A stretch of 64,000 nucleotides of DNA, taken from positions 88,400 to 152,399 of the forward strand of contig JAJRUM010000020.1 in the NCBI GenBank assembly GCA_024277815.1. Reading direction: 5' to 3'. The notes below the pieces were generated by a model. The model saw only the letters and a list, made by a program, of their open reading frames with translations. It made no database searches and was not told where the DNA came from. Below, piece after piece: positions 9,664 to 19,646 of this stretch. Position numbers and translations under genes: made by a program. The DNA comes from Gammaproteobacteria bacterium (GTDB taxonomy: Bacteria > Pseudomonadota > Gammaproteobacteria > Xanthomonadales > SZUA-36). Position 1 is the stretch's first letter. Each line of letters starts with the position of its first letter.

Positions 9664-9692
9664 TGCTATCAATAAACTACAGTCTGAGCCGG

Positions 9693-10766
9693 CTATTCGC
9701 CGTTAACCAAGTCTTTCAACGCCGTTTCTATCACGCCGGGTGCTGAGACCAGCTTGGTGAACCCATGTGATCCCATCATGCTCAGGTTCGGGAAGTGCAC
9801 AGCCATTCTGAAACGCATGTGCAATGCCTCAACATCGCTGCCTTTGACCAGTACTTCATAGGGGAAATAGGCACGCTTTTTGCAGCCCTCGAAATCCACC
9901 ACGCTCATCTGGAAGGCATCGTCCAGATCTTTGGTATCGCTGTCACTCAGTTTCATACCAACACCAAAGACTGTCTGTGCCGTACCCGGAACGTCAATAC
10001 GATAAACCCAGGTGAGTGAGTCGCCCGGTTTGGCCAGGCCTTGCTCAACAGCAGCAACGGCTGCCTCATGAGAATCAAATGACCCAAGCTTCGATACATC
10101 ATCAAAATACTGCATACCCATCATATAGTGGTATTTATCCAGCTTCTGAGCTGTCATTTTTTTCTTGCCGGCGCCGCAGGTTCTCACCATTCCGAGTGCG
10201 TTGACGAGACTGTCATAGACCGGCCTCATGTCGCCATTCAAGCGGTAGGCATACTGTATATAAACCGGATTCATAAAACCCACTTCAACAGTACCGTCGG
10301 TTTCGGTAATACTGACGCGTTGACCTGCAGCATACCCGCCGCGAGGCGACCTGGCAGCAATAGCCTTAAGTAAATCATTGGTAACGACGATGACATTGGT
10401 ATCATCCATCGGCGCATACTGGCCGGCAATTTCGAAACCGGCGGCCTGCAACGCGCTGCGTACTTCGCGTGTACTTACTTCCAGCGTACCCTCGCTTTCA
10501 GAAGCCACTATAAACGGCTTGTGCAAAGTAATATTGTCCAGCACTTTCGGCGCTTCCGGGGCCGCGCTGGCCGCCATTTCAGGTGCCTTGTCGCCACCAC
10601 TAGAATGTGCTCCGCCTGCCGCACTGGTAGTGGCCTGACTGGCTTCTGCCGAAGCAGCACCGGATGATTCTTCAGAAGCCGGCTGCGACTGACCACCACC
10701 AATGGTACAGCCAGCCAGCAGTACTGTAAGCAGTGCAAGCACTGACATTTGCTGAGTTTTTGTCAT
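9693..10766 (-). CDS. Exported lipoprotein of unknown function, paralogue of the next gene
   Basis: The 357-residue protein has a lipoprotein signal (LLAGC at about 16-20), then a low-complexity linker of Ser, Ala and Glu up to about residue 70. A globular domain of about 280 residues follows, very similar to the whole mature part of the neighbour at 10937-11845 (shared stretches include GGYAAGQRVS, MVRTCGAGKK and HMRFRMAVHFPNLSMMGSHG). The early part (ALQAAGFEIAGQY, NVIVVTND) resembles the DUF302 fold, but I am not certain of the family. The product should be periplasmic and membrane-anchored. A strong terminator follows. No catalytic motif can be recognised. Confidence 0.8.
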   Translation of the reverse strand: MTKTQQMSVLALLTVLLAGCTIGGGQSQPASEESSGAASAEASQATTSAAGGAHSSGGDKAPEMAASAAPEAPKVLDNITLHKPFIVASESEGTLEVSTREVRSALQAAGFEIAGQYAPMDDTNVIVVTNDLLKAIAARSPRGGYAAGQRVSITETDGTVEVGFMNPVYIQYAYRLNGDMRPVYDSLVNALGMVRTCGAGKKKMTAQKLDKYHYMMGMQYFDDVSKLGSFDSHEAAVAAVEQGLAKPGDSLTWVYRIDVPGTAQTVFGVGMKLSDSDTKDLDDAFQMSVVDFEGCKKRAYFPYEVLVKGSDVEALHMRFRMAVHFPNLSMMGSHGFTKLVSAPGVIETALKDLVNGE

Positions 10767-10889
10767 GATTCTATCCCTGTTGTGTTAAAAACCAGAATCT
10801 CACTCTTAAGCTATTCCTGCACTCAAGTGCACGGTAACTATAGCATTATTCCAGATTCGCTATCGAGATCAGTCATTTTGGATACAGAT

Positions 10890-10911
10890 GGGCCGCCTGA
10901 ATCGGCGGCCC
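10890..10911 (-). terminator. GC-rich hairpin after the 10937-11845 gene, possible terminator
   Basis: Perfect 8-base inverted repeat GGGCCGCC / GGCGGCCC with a 6-base loop, 26 bases after the stop of the minus-strand gene. No real U-run follows on the minus strand, so it may act as a weak terminator or as an mRNA 3' stabiliser. Confidence 0.45.
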
Positions 10912-10936
10912 AAACAGTTCACAGCCAGGGATATCG

Positions 10937-11845
10937 CTACTCTGACTGAACCATATCTTCCAACGCCGTTTCTATGGTACCCGGCGAAGACATGATCTTG
11001 GTGAAGCCATGCGACCCCATCATACTCAGGTTCGGGAAGTGCACGGCCATTCTGAAACGCATATGCAATGCCTCCACATCACGGCCTTTTACCAGCACTT
11101 CATAGGGAAAATATGCACGCTTCTTGCACCCTTCAAAATCGACCACATCTATCTGAAACGTCTCGTCCAGGCTTGCGGTGTCTTCGTTGTATGCCTTCAT
11201 GCCAACCCCGAATACAGTTTGCTCTGTACCGGGGAGATCAATGCGATAAACCTTCGTCAATGCATCACCAGGCTTGGCCAGTCCCTTTTCCACCGCCGCG
11301 ACGGCAGCTTCATGCGACTTGAATGAACCCAGTTCAGAGGGATCGTCAAAATATTGCATGCCAAACATGTAGTGGTATTTACGTAGCTTTTTAGCTGTCA
11401 TATTTTTCTTGCCAGCCCCGCAGGTTCTCACCATTCCGAGCGCTTCGACAAGGCTGCTGTAAACAGGCTGCATGTCACCTTCAAGACGATAGGCATGCTG
11501 GATATACACCGGGTTGATATAGCCCACTTCGACTTTACCGTTGGTTGCCGTAACACTGACCCTTTGGCCGGCAGCATAGCCACCGCGATCTGACCTGGCT
11601 GCTATCGCCTTTAATTGATCACTGGTGACAACAATGATATTGGTGCCATCGACCGGCGAATACTGGCCGGCCACTTCAAACCCCGCGTCCTGCAAGGCCG
11701 ACAATGTTGCCGCCGTAACCTCCTCCACGGTTCCCGTAGATTCGGAGGCAACGACAAAAGGTTTGTACTGCTGACCTTTTGCAAGCACACTCCCCGAAAA
11801 TAAAATTGTCAACAATAACAGCAAGATGTTAGGACGGTATTTCAT
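10937..11845 (-). CDS. Exported protein of unknown function, tandem paralogue
   Basis: The 302-residue protein starts with a cleavable Sec signal (hydrophobic residues 7-22, LFSGSVLA) and lacks the lipobox and linker of its neighbour at 9693-10766. The mature domains are clearly homologous along their whole length, with shared two-cysteine positions (VRTCGAGKK and FEGCKKRAYF) that could form a disulfide. Start ATG at 11845 is supported by AGGAG seven bases upstream. The two genes look like a tandem duplication in which one copy became lipid-anchored and the other soluble in the periplasm. Function not recognised; a DUF302-like fold is a weak guess. Confidence 0.8.
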   Translation of the reverse strand: MKYRPNILLLLLTILFSGSVLAKGQQYKPFVVASESTGTVEEVTAATLSALQDAGFEVAGQYSPVDGTNIIVVTSDQLKAIAARSDRGGYAAGQRVSVTATNGKVEVGYINPVYIQHAYRLEGDMQPVYSSLVEALGMVRTCGAGKKNMTAKKLRKYHYMFGMQYFDDPSELGSFKSHEAAVAAVEKGLAKPGDALTKVYRIDLPGTEQTVFGVGMKAYNEDTASLDETFQIDVVDFEGCKKRAYFPYEVLVKGRDVEALHMRFRMAVHFPNLSMMGSHGFTKIMSSPGTIETALEDMVQSE

Positions 11846-12105
11846 TGGTAGACTCCTGTTTGGAACCAGCCACCAACGGCCAGTGAGCTTATTAAGTAAA
11901 CCTAATATACACGTTTTTCAGCCACACGCATGAATACGGCGATTATGGCCAAAAAAAAACTTACTACACCCGGCTCGCTTTTTTTTCATTTTTTTATCGG
12001 AAAACAGTATTTTGATCCCCGGCCTACTACGCCACTGAAAATGATGTTCTAATCGTTTATCGTAGACGTTCGCTCCTGACTTTCTTACGCTGAGGACTCA
12101 TAGCC

Positions 12106-12552
12106 ATGTCTGAACAACCTTCCGGCAAACCGCACAAATCTTTCGGAATTCCGGATTTTCTGTGGCGGGTTGCCGCTTCGCTCCTGCTGGTGCTGATAAC
12201 TTTTAATCCCAGCGGGTACTCTTACTTTCACTGGTTCAAGGAAGCCTTTTCGGGAACCGGCACCAGTCCCTTGCACTATTTTGTCGGTGTTGTATTGCTG
12301 GCCGGCTGGGCGATATTCATCATCGCCACCAGCCGCAGTCTCGGTAAATTCGGGACAGTTCTGAGTGCCGCCATCATCGGCACGGGGATATGGTTGCTGG
12401 CTGATATCGGTGTGGTGCAAGCGGGTTCAGCGACTGCCATCACCTGGCTGGCTCTGATCGCGCTAGCGGTATTGCTGGCCGTTGGCCTGTCATGGGCTCA
12501 TATCTGGCGCCGCCTCAGTGGCCAGATTGAGGTAGATGAAGTGCATGACTGA
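12106..12552 (+). CDS. Small inner-membrane protein (DUF6524-like)
   Basis: This 148-residue protein has four predicted transmembrane helices (about 20-38, 60-80, 86-106 and 113-135) and short charged ends. The stretch FNPSGYSYFHW between helices 1 and 2 is characteristic of the small membrane family I recall as DUF6524; the name is from memory and should be checked. It lies 12 bases upstream of the DASS transporter and probably forms an operon with it and the HAD gene. GAGGA at 12091-12095 precedes the start. No function known. Confidence 0.75.
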   Translation: MSEQPSGKPHKSFGIPDFLWRVAASLLLVLITFNPSGYSYFHWFKEAFSGTGTSPLHYFVGVVLLAGWAIFIIATSRSLGKFGTVLSAAIIGTGIWLLADIGVVQAGSATAITWLALIALAVLLAVGLSWAHIWRRLSGQIEVDEVHD

Positions 12553-12564
12553 CCAATAACAGCC

Positions 12565-14103
12565 ATGCAAACCCGACAGGACAATTCAAAAATCAAACTG
12601 GCAGCACTGATCGTTGCTCCGCTGATCAGCCTGGCGCTGGTGTTGTTCGCAGACCTTGCCCCGGAAAATCCAAAAATCGCCTACACACTGGCCATTGCAA
12701 TCGTGATGGCAGTTTGGTGGATTACAGAAGCCGTTCCGCTTGCGATAACAGCATTGTTGCCGGTGGTACTTTTCCCACTGCTCGGCGTGGTCGATGGCAA
12801 AACCATTTCTGCCATGTACTTCAATCATCTGATTTTCCTGTTTATCGGCGGCTTTCTGATGGCGCTGGCGATGCAACGCTGGGATTTGCACAGGCGTATC
12901 GCAATCAAGATATTGATATTCTTTGGGATCAGCCCGGGCAGAATCCTGATGGGCTTCATGTTCGCTACCGCGTTTCTTTCCATGTGGATGTCGAACACGG
13001 CCACCACCATGATGATGGTTCCTATCGCGCTATCGATCATCTACAAGCTTGAAGAAATCGTAGGCAAAGCCAAACTGGGCACTTACTCGGTTGGCCTGCT
13101 GCTGGGCATCGCCTATTCTGCATCCATTGGCGGCGTGGCAACGCTGGTCGGCACACCGCCCAACCTTTCATTCGCCCGTATTGCCAACATCATATTTCCG
13201 GCCATGCCCGAGATTTCATTTGCCGACTGGCTGGTGTTCGCTGCCTGGATAACTTTCTTTATGTTCATAGCTGCCTGGCTCCTGCTGTTTGCCATGTACC
13301 GGCCAAAACAACCGTGGGTGGGCGTGGAACGGGATGATTTCAGGAAAGAGTATCAACTCCTTGGCAAGGCCAAGCCTGAAGAGAAAATTGTTTTTGTTCT
13401 GTTCGTCACAATGGCGCTGTTATGGGTGTTCAGGTCAGGGTTCCAAATAGGGTTTATCGACATACCCGGCTGGTCACAATTGTTTGCCAACCCCGGGTTC
13501 ATCAATGATGGAACCGTCGCAATAACGATTGCCATCATCCTGTTTGCTATTCCATCCAAAACCCGCAAGGGTGAAAGGTTGATGGACTGGGAGACCGCCA
13601 ACCGCTTGCCCTGGCATATCGTGCTTCTGTTTGGCGGTGGCTTCGCACTGGCCAAGGGCTTTGTTGATTCCGGCTTATCTATCTGGTTCGGTGAGCAGTT
13701 GTCCGGCCTGTCAGGGACCCACCCGATGGTACTGACATCTGTGATCGTAACCATGATGTCTTTCCTGACCGAACTGACCTCCAATATTGCCAGCACTGAA
13801 ATGATTCTTCCAATTCTCGCGGGCATGGCTGTCAGCATTCAGGTCAACCCGCTCTTGCTGATGATACCGGCGACCCTGGCAGCATCGCTGGCCTTCATGT
13901 TACCCGTAGCCACGCCACCCAATGCCATCGTTTTCGGCAGTGGCTACATCCAAATCAGGCAGATGGTCAAGACCGGCTTCCTGCTGAACTTCGTTGGCAT
14001 TATTGTTACCACCCTGGTCACTTACTTTTGGGGAGTACTGGTGTTCAAAATTGACATTGGCAGTTTTCCCGACTGGGCGACGACCATGATTGGCAACGGC
14101 TGA
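12565..14103 (+). CDS. DASS (SLC13) family sodium:dicarboxylate/anion symporter
   Basis: The 512-residue membrane protein has many transmembrane helices and two hallmark motifs of the divalent anion:Na+ symporter family: SNTAT in the first half and the signature ASLAFMLPVATPPNAIVFG near residues 432-450, preceded by the second-repeat helix TSNIASTEM. Relatives such as VcINDY carry succinate, malate or citrate with sodium. Sulfate or other anions are possible; the sequence does not decide. It follows the small DUF6524-like gene closely and overlaps the HAD gene, so the three form an operon. Confidence 0.9.
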   Translation: MQTRQDNSKIKLAALIVAPLISLALVLFADLAPENPKIAYTLAIAIVMAVWWITEAVPLAITALLPVVLFPLLGVVDGKTISAMYFNHLIFLFIGGFLMALAMQRWDLHRRIAIKILIFFGISPGRILMGFMFATAFLSMWMSNTATTMMMVPIALSIIYKLEEIVGKAKLGTYSVGLLLGIAYSASIGGVATLVGTPPNLSFARIANIIFPAMPEISFADWLVFAAWITFFMFIAAWLLLFAMYRPKQPWVGVERDDFRKEYQLLGKAKPEEKIVFVLFVTMALLWVFRSGFQIGFIDIPGWSQLFANPGFINDGTVAITIAIILFAIPSKTRKGERLMDWETANRLPWHIVLLFGGGFALAKGFVDSGLSIWFGEQLSGLSGTHPMVLTSVIVTMMSFLTELTSNIASTEMILPILAGMAVSIQVNPLLLMIPATLAASLAFMLPVATPPNAIVFGSGYIQIRQMVKTGFLLNFVGIIVTTLVTYFWGVLVFKIDIGSFPDWATTMIGNG

Positions 14104-14839
14104 CATCGTGGGCTGTGAGAAGCTTAAAGCAGATGCCATATTATGGGATTTCGACGGTACGCTGGCCGACTCAGCCAGCAAGAACATTGCCATTACTAAA
14201 CAGATACTGGCGAAGGTCGCCCCCCAGCTCACTGGCAGCAACCTGCCCGCCTGGTTATGCAGTGAAGCTGAATACCACAAGGCCAACCACGGCGCCGAGA
14301 ACTGGCGCGACCTGTACCGCAATTATTTTGGTATGAGTACAAAGGATATTGCAGCAGCCGGACCGATGTGGGAGGAGTACCAGGCGCGTGACACCACCGA
14401 GGTCAAGCTATTTGACGGCATCCGGGAAACACTCCGGAAGCTCTGTCAGATACCCATGGGAATAAGCTCAGCCAATTCCTCAGATAATATCAACAGAGTA
14501 TTGAATAATAACAGGATAAAGTCATCTTTCAGGTCAGTTATCGGGTATGAGAACTTCCCGCCGGAAGCACAGAAGCCAGCAGCCAACCCCGGCCTGAAAT
14601 GCCTGCAGGAGGTCCTGCAGGACCACCATGGAAAAACCATTCTCTACGTTGGCGACCACATTGCCGATGTTCTCTTCAGCCGTAACATTGCGGCCAGCCT
14701 GGGTTCGTCCAGTACTGTGATTTCTATCATCGTCACCTACAGCGGAGCGCAACCAGACCGGTGGCGGGTACAACCAGACAAAGTCATTGGCCACCCGGCA
14801 GAACTGGCCACCCTGGTCAGCCATCAGGAATCAGAGTAA
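14090..14839 (+). CDS. HAD-superfamily hydrolase (phosphoglycolate phosphatase-like)
   Basis: The 249-residue protein has HAD motif I DFDGTLAD (nucleophile Asp), motif II serine within GISSANSSD, a motif III lysine in AQKPAANPG and motif IV VGDHIADV. The helical cap between motifs I and II places it in subclass I, as in phosphoglycolate phosphatase and beta-phosphoglucomutase. Substrate unknown. The TTG start at 14090 overlaps the transporter by 14 bases; GTG at 14108, just past the transporter stop, is an equally plausible start. It ends with a normal TAA and converges on glpK. Confidence 0.82.
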   Translation: MATADIVGCEKLKADAILWDFDGTLADSASKNIAITKQILAKVAPQLTGSNLPAWLCSEAEYHKANHGAENWRDLYRNYFGMSTKDIAAAGPMWEEYQARDTTEVKLFDGIRETLRKLCQIPMGISSANSSDNINRVLNNNRIKSSFRSVIGYENFPPEAQKPAANPGLKCLQEVLQDHHGKTILYVGDHIADVLFSRNIAASLGSSSTVISIIVTYSGAQPDRWRVQPDKVIGHPAELATLVSHQESE

Positions 14840-14844
14840 CAGTG

Positions 14845-16353
14845 TCAGCCCCGGTTGCTGCTGCCGGTGCGGGATACTGCTGACAACCAGTCCGCATATA
14901 ACGCATTGCGCCGGACTGTTGGCATGGCGGGTTGAAATCTTTGTCCATCTTTATGCATTGCCTGTAACTCTTCCGGGCCGTCCCAGAATCCAACTGCCAG
15001 ACCGGCAAGGTACGCACTGCCCAGCGCGGTTGTTTCAACCAACTCCGGCCGGCTAACCGGAACCCCGAGCAGGTCCGCCTGGAATTGCATCAGAAAGTTA
15101 TTCTCAGAAGCACCACCATCGACCTTCAGTTCAGTCAGTTGGACCCCTGATTCGGCATTCATGGACTCAACAATATCACGTGTCTGATACGCAATGGACT
15201 CAAGGGCAGCCCGGATAATATGCGCGCGCCCGGTACCCCGGGTCAACCCCAGGATGGCACCCCGCGCGTCCGGGTCCCAATTGGGGGCACCCAGCCCGGT
15301 AAAAGCCGGTACAAAATACACGCCATCATTGCCTTCCAGTTGTGTTGCAATCGTCTCACTTTCACGGGCATCGCTGATTATCCCCAGTTGGTCACGCAGC
15401 CACTGGATTGCCGCACCGGCAACAAAAACCGACCCTTCCAGTGCATATGCCGGACGGCCGTACGCGTCACAACAAATGGTTGTGAGCAGGCCGTGTTGGC
15501 TGCACGGCAGTTCGCTGCCCATATTCATCAGCAGGAAACAACCGGTCCCATAGGTATTCTTGGCCTGTCCGGCTTGCCAGCAAGTCTGGCCGAACAGTGC
15601 GGCCTGCTGGTCACCCGCGATGCCGGCAATGGGTACGCCGGCCGGAATCCCATCGATCGCAGCGGTTTCACCGAACACGCTGGAACTGGCCTGCACGGCG
15701 GGCAATATGGCGTCCGGAATATCTAATAGCCGGCCCAACTCAGAATTCCAACGGTGCCGCCGGATATCGTAAAGCAGCGTGCGTGATGCATTGGTAGGGT
15801 CAGTCGCGTGAACTGCACCGGCGCTGGCAGTGCCGCCAGTAAGATTCCACAACAACCAGCTATCAATGGTGCCAAATGCCAACTCACCCGCCTCGGCACG
15901 ATGCTGCAAATCTGCATCCTGGTCAAGAATCCAGCGAATTTTGGTTGCTGAAAAATACGGATCAAGCAGCAGGCCAGTGCGTTCACGGAACAAGGGTTCA
16001 TGGCCTTCTTCGCGCAGACGCTCACAAATTTCACCACTCTGCCGACTCTGCCAGACAATGGCCCGGTACACCGGTTTGCCAGTTGCCCGATCCCATAGCA
16101 CGGTGGTCTCACGTTGATTGGTAATACCCAGCGCCGACAGCTCACCCGGACCAAGACCTGAATCAGCCAACGCTGCCGCCATCACCTGCCGGCTGACCTG
16201 CCAGATCTCCTCAGCATCGTGTTCAACCCAGCCCGGCCGGGGAAAGTGTTGGGTGAATTCAGAATAGGCGCGGCCAAGAACCCGGCCTGCGCGCGACAAA
16301 ACGAGTACAGTAGAGCCTGTAGTTCCCTGATCAATAGCAAGTATTGCAGACAT
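14845..16353 (-). CDS. glpK: Glycerol kinase
   Basis: This 502-residue FGGY-family kinase matches GlpK from end to end: [11 protein letters not shown] (phosphate-binding) at the N-terminus, [22 protein letters not shown], and [13 protein letters not shown] in the C-terminal lobe. It phosphorylates glycerol with ATP to glycerol 3-phosphate in the cytoplasm. Unlike many genomes there is no glpF or glpD next to it. It lies 20 bases downstream of an oligopeptidase gene on the same strand and may be read from that gene's promoter. Confidence 0.94.
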   Translation of the reverse strand: MSAILAIDQGTTGSTVLVLSRAGRVLGRAYSEFTQHFPRPGWVEHDAEEIWQVSRQVMAAALADSGLGPGELSALGITNQRETTVLWDRATGKPVYRAIVWQSRQSGEICERLREEGHEPLFRERTGLLLDPYFSATKIRWILDQDADLQHRAEAGELAFGTIDSWLLWNLTGGTASAGAVHATDPTNASRTLLYDIRRHRWNSELGRLLDIPDAILPAVQASSSVFGETAAIDGIPAGVPIAGIAGDQQAALFGQTCWQAGQAKNTYGTGCFLLMNMGSELPCSQHGLLTTICCDAYGRPAYALEGSVFVAGAAIQWLRDQLGIISDARESETIATQLEGNDGVYFVPAFTGLGAPNWDPDARGAILGLTRGTGRAHIIRAALESIAYQTRDIVESMNAESGVQLTELKVDGGASENNFLMQFQADLLGVPVSRPELVETTALGSAYLAGLAVGFWDGPEELQAMHKDGQRFQPAMPTVRRNALYADWLSAVSRTGSSNRG

Positions 16354-16373
16354 TCAGACGAGTATACCCGAAC

Positions 16374-18527
16374 CTATTTCATATCACTGTTCTGAGCTCG
16401 TTGTTCGGGGTGGGCAAGGTCCACCAGGAACGCGTATTCCTGCGCGGTCTCGAGATATCGCCGATAGCGCCCGGAAGCACCGCCGTGGCCTGCATCCATA
16501 TTGATGTGAAACAGCAAACGGTTGTTGTCTGTACGCCGGTCACGCAACCTGGCAACCCACTTGGCTGGCTCGAAATACTGCACTTGAGAATCATGCAGGC
16601 CGGTGGTTACCAGCATATTCGGGTAGTCCTGAGCACTGACCTGATCGTAAGGTGAATAAGAAAGCATATACTCATAGGCGGCCTTCTCATGGGGGTTGCC
16701 CCACTCGTTGAACTCGCCAGTGGTTAAAGGAATAGAGTCATCCAGCATGGTGGTGACCACATCCACAAACGGAACCGCCGCCACCACCCCGTGGTATAAC
16801 TCCTGAGCCATATTGACCACCGCTCCCATCAACAACCCACCAGCGCTGCCGCCCATGGCATAGGTCCGGCTCCTGTCAATAGTGCCTTGCTTCTGAAGGC
16901 TTTTGGTGACGTCAATAAAATCGGTAAAGGTGTTTTTCTTGTGCATTAAACGACCGTCTTCATACCATTTACGACCCATCTCCTGGCCACCCCGAATATG
17001 GGCAATGGCATAGACAAACCCGCGGTCAAGCAGGCTGATAACAGAATCATCAAACCACGGATCCATCGAACTTCCATACGAACCATAAGCATAAATCAGC
17101 GCTGGTGCAGTGCCATCCAGACGCGTGCTCTGGTGCCAGACAAGGGAAACAGGTACTTGCGCACCGTCACGGGCGACAACGACCATACGGGAAGTGCGGT
17201 AATTATCACGCTTAAAACCACCCAGTACCCGGTCAGACTTTAATAGTCGGGTTGTACCGGTATTGAGGTCGATCTCCCATACCTGCCCCGGCGTTGTCAG
17301 GCTGGAATATCCATACCGGACCGTATCTGTATGCACGCTGACATTGCTGTGCAACCACATGACAGACGCCTCTTCGCCAGCACCAAGATACCTGTCTGTA
17401 CAGCCGTCGAGAGACCGTACACGAACCTTGCGCAGACCTCCTTCACGCTCACTGATCAACAGCCAGCGGTCAAAAACCTGGAAGTCCTGCACCATGGCAT
17501 CATCCCGGTGGGCAATGACCTCCCGCCATGAAGACTTGTCTGCAGAACTCTCAAGGCTGGCGGACATCAGCCGGAAATTGCTGGCATTCCAGTTGGTACG
17601 GATAAAAAACCGGTCACCAACGTGATCAATAGCGTATTCATGGCCGGTTTCGCGCGGCAGAAATGGCTTGAACGTGCCAAGCGGTTCATCAGCAGGAAGT
17701 ACCTGGACCTCGGTCGTGTCGGTATTCTGGTGGGCCAGAAAAATGTACGCCTGCGAACGACTGCGCCATACAGAGGTGTAGAAAGTATTGTCCGTCTCCT
17801 CATACACCAGAACGTCTTCACTGCTGTCAGTACCCAGCGTGTGGCGCATGAGCTGATAGGCCAGTAACGTTTCCGTATCCTTATTCAGGTAAAAAAGGTA
17901 TTGCCCGTCTGCCGACCAGGCCATGCCCGATGAAGCATTATCAATGCTGTCCGGCAGGAATTTCCCGCTGTCGGTATCCAGTATCTGAATCCTGTTGATG
18001 CGTCGGCCAACGATGTCTTCTGCGATTGCCACGTAGCGCTGGTCATCACTGACCTCAAAGCCGCCAAGCCGGTAAAAATCATGTCCACGTGCGCGCTGAT
18101 TGCCGTCAATGAGAAGTTCTTCTTCAGCCTCCATACTGCCTTTACGGCGGGCATAGATTGCGTACTCGCCGCCCGGCTCATAACGATAGTAATGCCAATA
18201 CCCCCCTTGTTCGTAGGCCACGCTGGACTCATCGGGATCTAAACGTGCAGTCATCTCCTTGAAAAGCTCTTCCTGTAAGGGCTTTGTATGCGCCATCATC
18301 TTGTCGAAGTACTGATTTTCCTCCGCAAGATAGGCAAGCACTTGCGGGTCCTTGCGGCTGTCATCGCGGAGCCAGAAGTACTCATCTACACGGGTGTTAC
18401 CGTGCAGTGTCATTTCGTGGGGACGTTTCTCAGGCATTGGCTGTTTCACTTGCACTTCAATTCTTTGGTCAGTATTGCAACTCACCAACACGGTGAAGCT
18501 GATAAGGACGACAAAATGGATTTTCAT
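16374..18527 (-). CDS. S9 family oligopeptidase B-like lipoprotein
   Basis: Oligopeptidase B / prolyl oligopeptidase family: an N-terminal beta-propeller is followed by an alpha/beta hydrolase domain with nucleophile in MGGSAGGLLMG, Asp in TGLHDSQVQY and His in DAGHGGASGR. The preceding YAYGSYGSS and HIRGGQEMGRKWYEDG stretches are typical of PtrB. Choosing ATG at 18527 gives a lipoprotein signal ending LVSC, so a 717-residue membrane-anchored periplasmic peptidase; an in-frame ATG at 18557 adds ten residues. E. coli PtrB is cytoplasmic, so export is a difference worth noting. It cleaves short peptides after basic residues in known members. Confidence 0.88.
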   Translation of the reverse strand: MKIHFVVLISFTVLVSCNTDQRIEVQVKQPMPEKRPHEMTLHGNTRVDEYFWLRDDSRKDPQVLAYLAEENQYFDKMMAHTKPLQEELFKEMTARLDPDESSVAYEQGGYWHYYRYEPGGEYAIYARRKGSMEAEEELLIDGNQRARGHDFYRLGGFEVSDDQRYVAIAEDIVGRRINRIQILDTDSGKFLPDSIDNASSGMAWSADGQYLFYLNKDTETLLAYQLMRHTLGTDSSEDVLVYEETDNTFYTSVWRSRSQAYIFLAHQNTDTTEVQVLPADEPLGTFKPFLPRETGHEYAIDHVGDRFFIRTNWNASNFRLMSASLESSADKSSWREVIAHRDDAMVQDFQVFDRWLLISEREGGLRKVRVRSLDGCTDRYLGAGEEASVMWLHSNVSVHTDTVRYGYSSLTTPGQVWEIDLNTGTTRLLKSDRVLGGFKRDNYRTSRMVVVARDGAQVPVSLVWHQSTRLDGTAPALIYAYGSYGSSMDPWFDDSVISLLDRGFVYAIAHIRGGQEMGRKWYEDGRLMHKKNTFTDFIDVTKSLQKQGTIDRSRTYAMGGSAGGLLMGAVVNMAQELYHGVVAAVPFVDVVTTMLDDSIPLTTGEFNEWGNPHEKAAYEYMLSYSPYDQVSAQDYPNMLVTTGLHDSQVQYFEPAKWVARLRDRRTDNNRLLFHINMDAGHGGASGRYRRYLETAQEYAFLVDLAHPEQRAQNSDMK

Positions 18528-18618
18528 AGTAGGCGGAATACTACTGATGAATATCAAAGTTTACACGTGTTCTCGCAGAATTCACTGGAATAAATAACAA
18601 ACCGGATGTTCAGGCAAT

Positions 18619-18685
18619 AAAAAACAGCCCGACCCCCGCCAGGACCAAAGTGGAAGCTCTTTGATCCTGACAGGAGCCAGCTGTT
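18619..18685 (-). terminator. Strong intrinsic terminator after rquA
   Basis: On the minus strand, just past the rquA stop, a long hairpin forms. The outer stem is AACAGC/GCTGTT, and the inner stem is 11 pairs (CAGGATCAAAG with CTTTGGTCCTG, one G-U). A run of U follows (complement of 18619-18624). This separates rquA from the oligopeptidase operon. Confidence 0.8.
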
Positions 18686-18693
18686 ATTCGAAG

Positions 18694-19494
18694 CTAGTCG
18701 ATGCGCGTAGCAACAACCTTCTGGAACAGGTCACCGAAACGGGGTTCTTTACGCCAGGTGAATTTCTCTGGCTGGTCTGCCAGGTCTTTGATTTCGTTGC
18801 GCCACAAGCCCTTTGCAAAAGGCTCGAGCGTATCAAACACCAGGCTGGTAATGGGCTTAAGCGGATGCCACCAACGCGGCTTGTGGTAATCGACAAATAC
18901 CACCTTGCCACCCGGTACAACCTTGCTCAAAAACAGGTTCACCGCTTCGCGCTTGTAGGTGTCGGGCAGCTCGTGCAGCAAGAAGTAGCAGCACACGGTA
19001 TCAAAAGGCTCAAGGTCCATTTCCAGCACATTGCCGTAGTGCACCGTGGCGTTCGGGTAAGCGGCCAGCTTACGCCGCGTATTGACAACCTGTATCTCTG
19101 CTACATCAAAGACATCAAGCGTTCCTCCCGGGCCAATATGCTCTGCCAGGTTGGCCGAAAAACTGCCGTAGACACAGGCCGATTGCAGCACTCTCTGGCC
19201 AGCCTCAATTTCCACAAAAGCCGAGTTCTGCAGCTTGCGGTGCTGTTGCCAGAGGATCGTTCTGACCACAAATTCACGATCCAGAAGTTTTACGTTACGC
19301 GGGTTGATATAGGCCCAGTAGTAGACATCCTGCAGATAGTCCGGAACTTCGGGTACAGCGGCGACAGGTGCCAGTGACACGGGGGGATTTTCTGTTTGAA
19401 CCCCGGCCGACACCGCAGTCCGGAAGGACGTAGCTGGTGTGCTGGAACGCGCGACATTACTCATGGTTCTTACCCTCTCCAAAGGTGCGTACAA
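18694..19494 (-). CDS. rquA: Rhodoquinone biosynthesis methyltransferase-like protein RquA
   Basis: The 266-residue protein matches RquA over residues about 50-266: YLQDVYYWAYINPRNVKLLD at the domain start, the SAM-fold glycine region modified to QSACVYGSFSANLA, FLLHELPDTYKREA, and VDYHKPRWWHPLKP, all typical of RquA rather than UbiE or UbiG. RquA converts ubiquinone to rhodoquinone by replacing a methoxy group with an amino group derived from SAM. Rhodoquinone is the low-potential quinone used for fumarate reduction. The gene lies downstream of ubiT with its own FNR-like site and a strong terminator. About 45 N-terminal residues are low complexity and may be extra; the start is uncertain. 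Confidence 0.9.
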   Translation of the reverse strand: MYAPLERVRTMSNVARSSTPATSFRTAVSAGVQTENPPVSLAPVAAVPEVPDYLQDVYYWAYINPRNVKLLDREFVVRTILWQQHRKLQNSAFVEIEAGQRVLQSACVYGSFSANLAEHIGPGGTLDVFDVAEIQVVNTRRKLAAYPNATVHYGNVLEMDLEPFDTVCCYFLLHELPDTYKREAVNLFLSKVVPGGKVVFVDYHKPRWWHPLKPITSLVFDTLEPFAKGLWRNEIKDLADQPEKFTWRKEPRFGDLFQKVVATRID

Positions 19495-19646
19495 GGTACG
19501 CCAGTTATTAAATCATGCCGCCAGACGCTATCCGCCATAACAGCGAAGAATTATTATTTAAGGGATGAATACCGGCCTTTTTACAACACATATCCAGATC
19601 GCTTCTTATCAGCCGGTGCGGGTACCTCCTTGTCCGTGTTGGATGC

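Noticed and set aside
11940..12000. A-run and T-run in the 11846-12105 gap as a bidirectional terminator
   Set aside because: The A9 and T8 tracts do not flank a GC-rich stem, and the gap separates the starts of two divergent genes, where a terminator is not expected.
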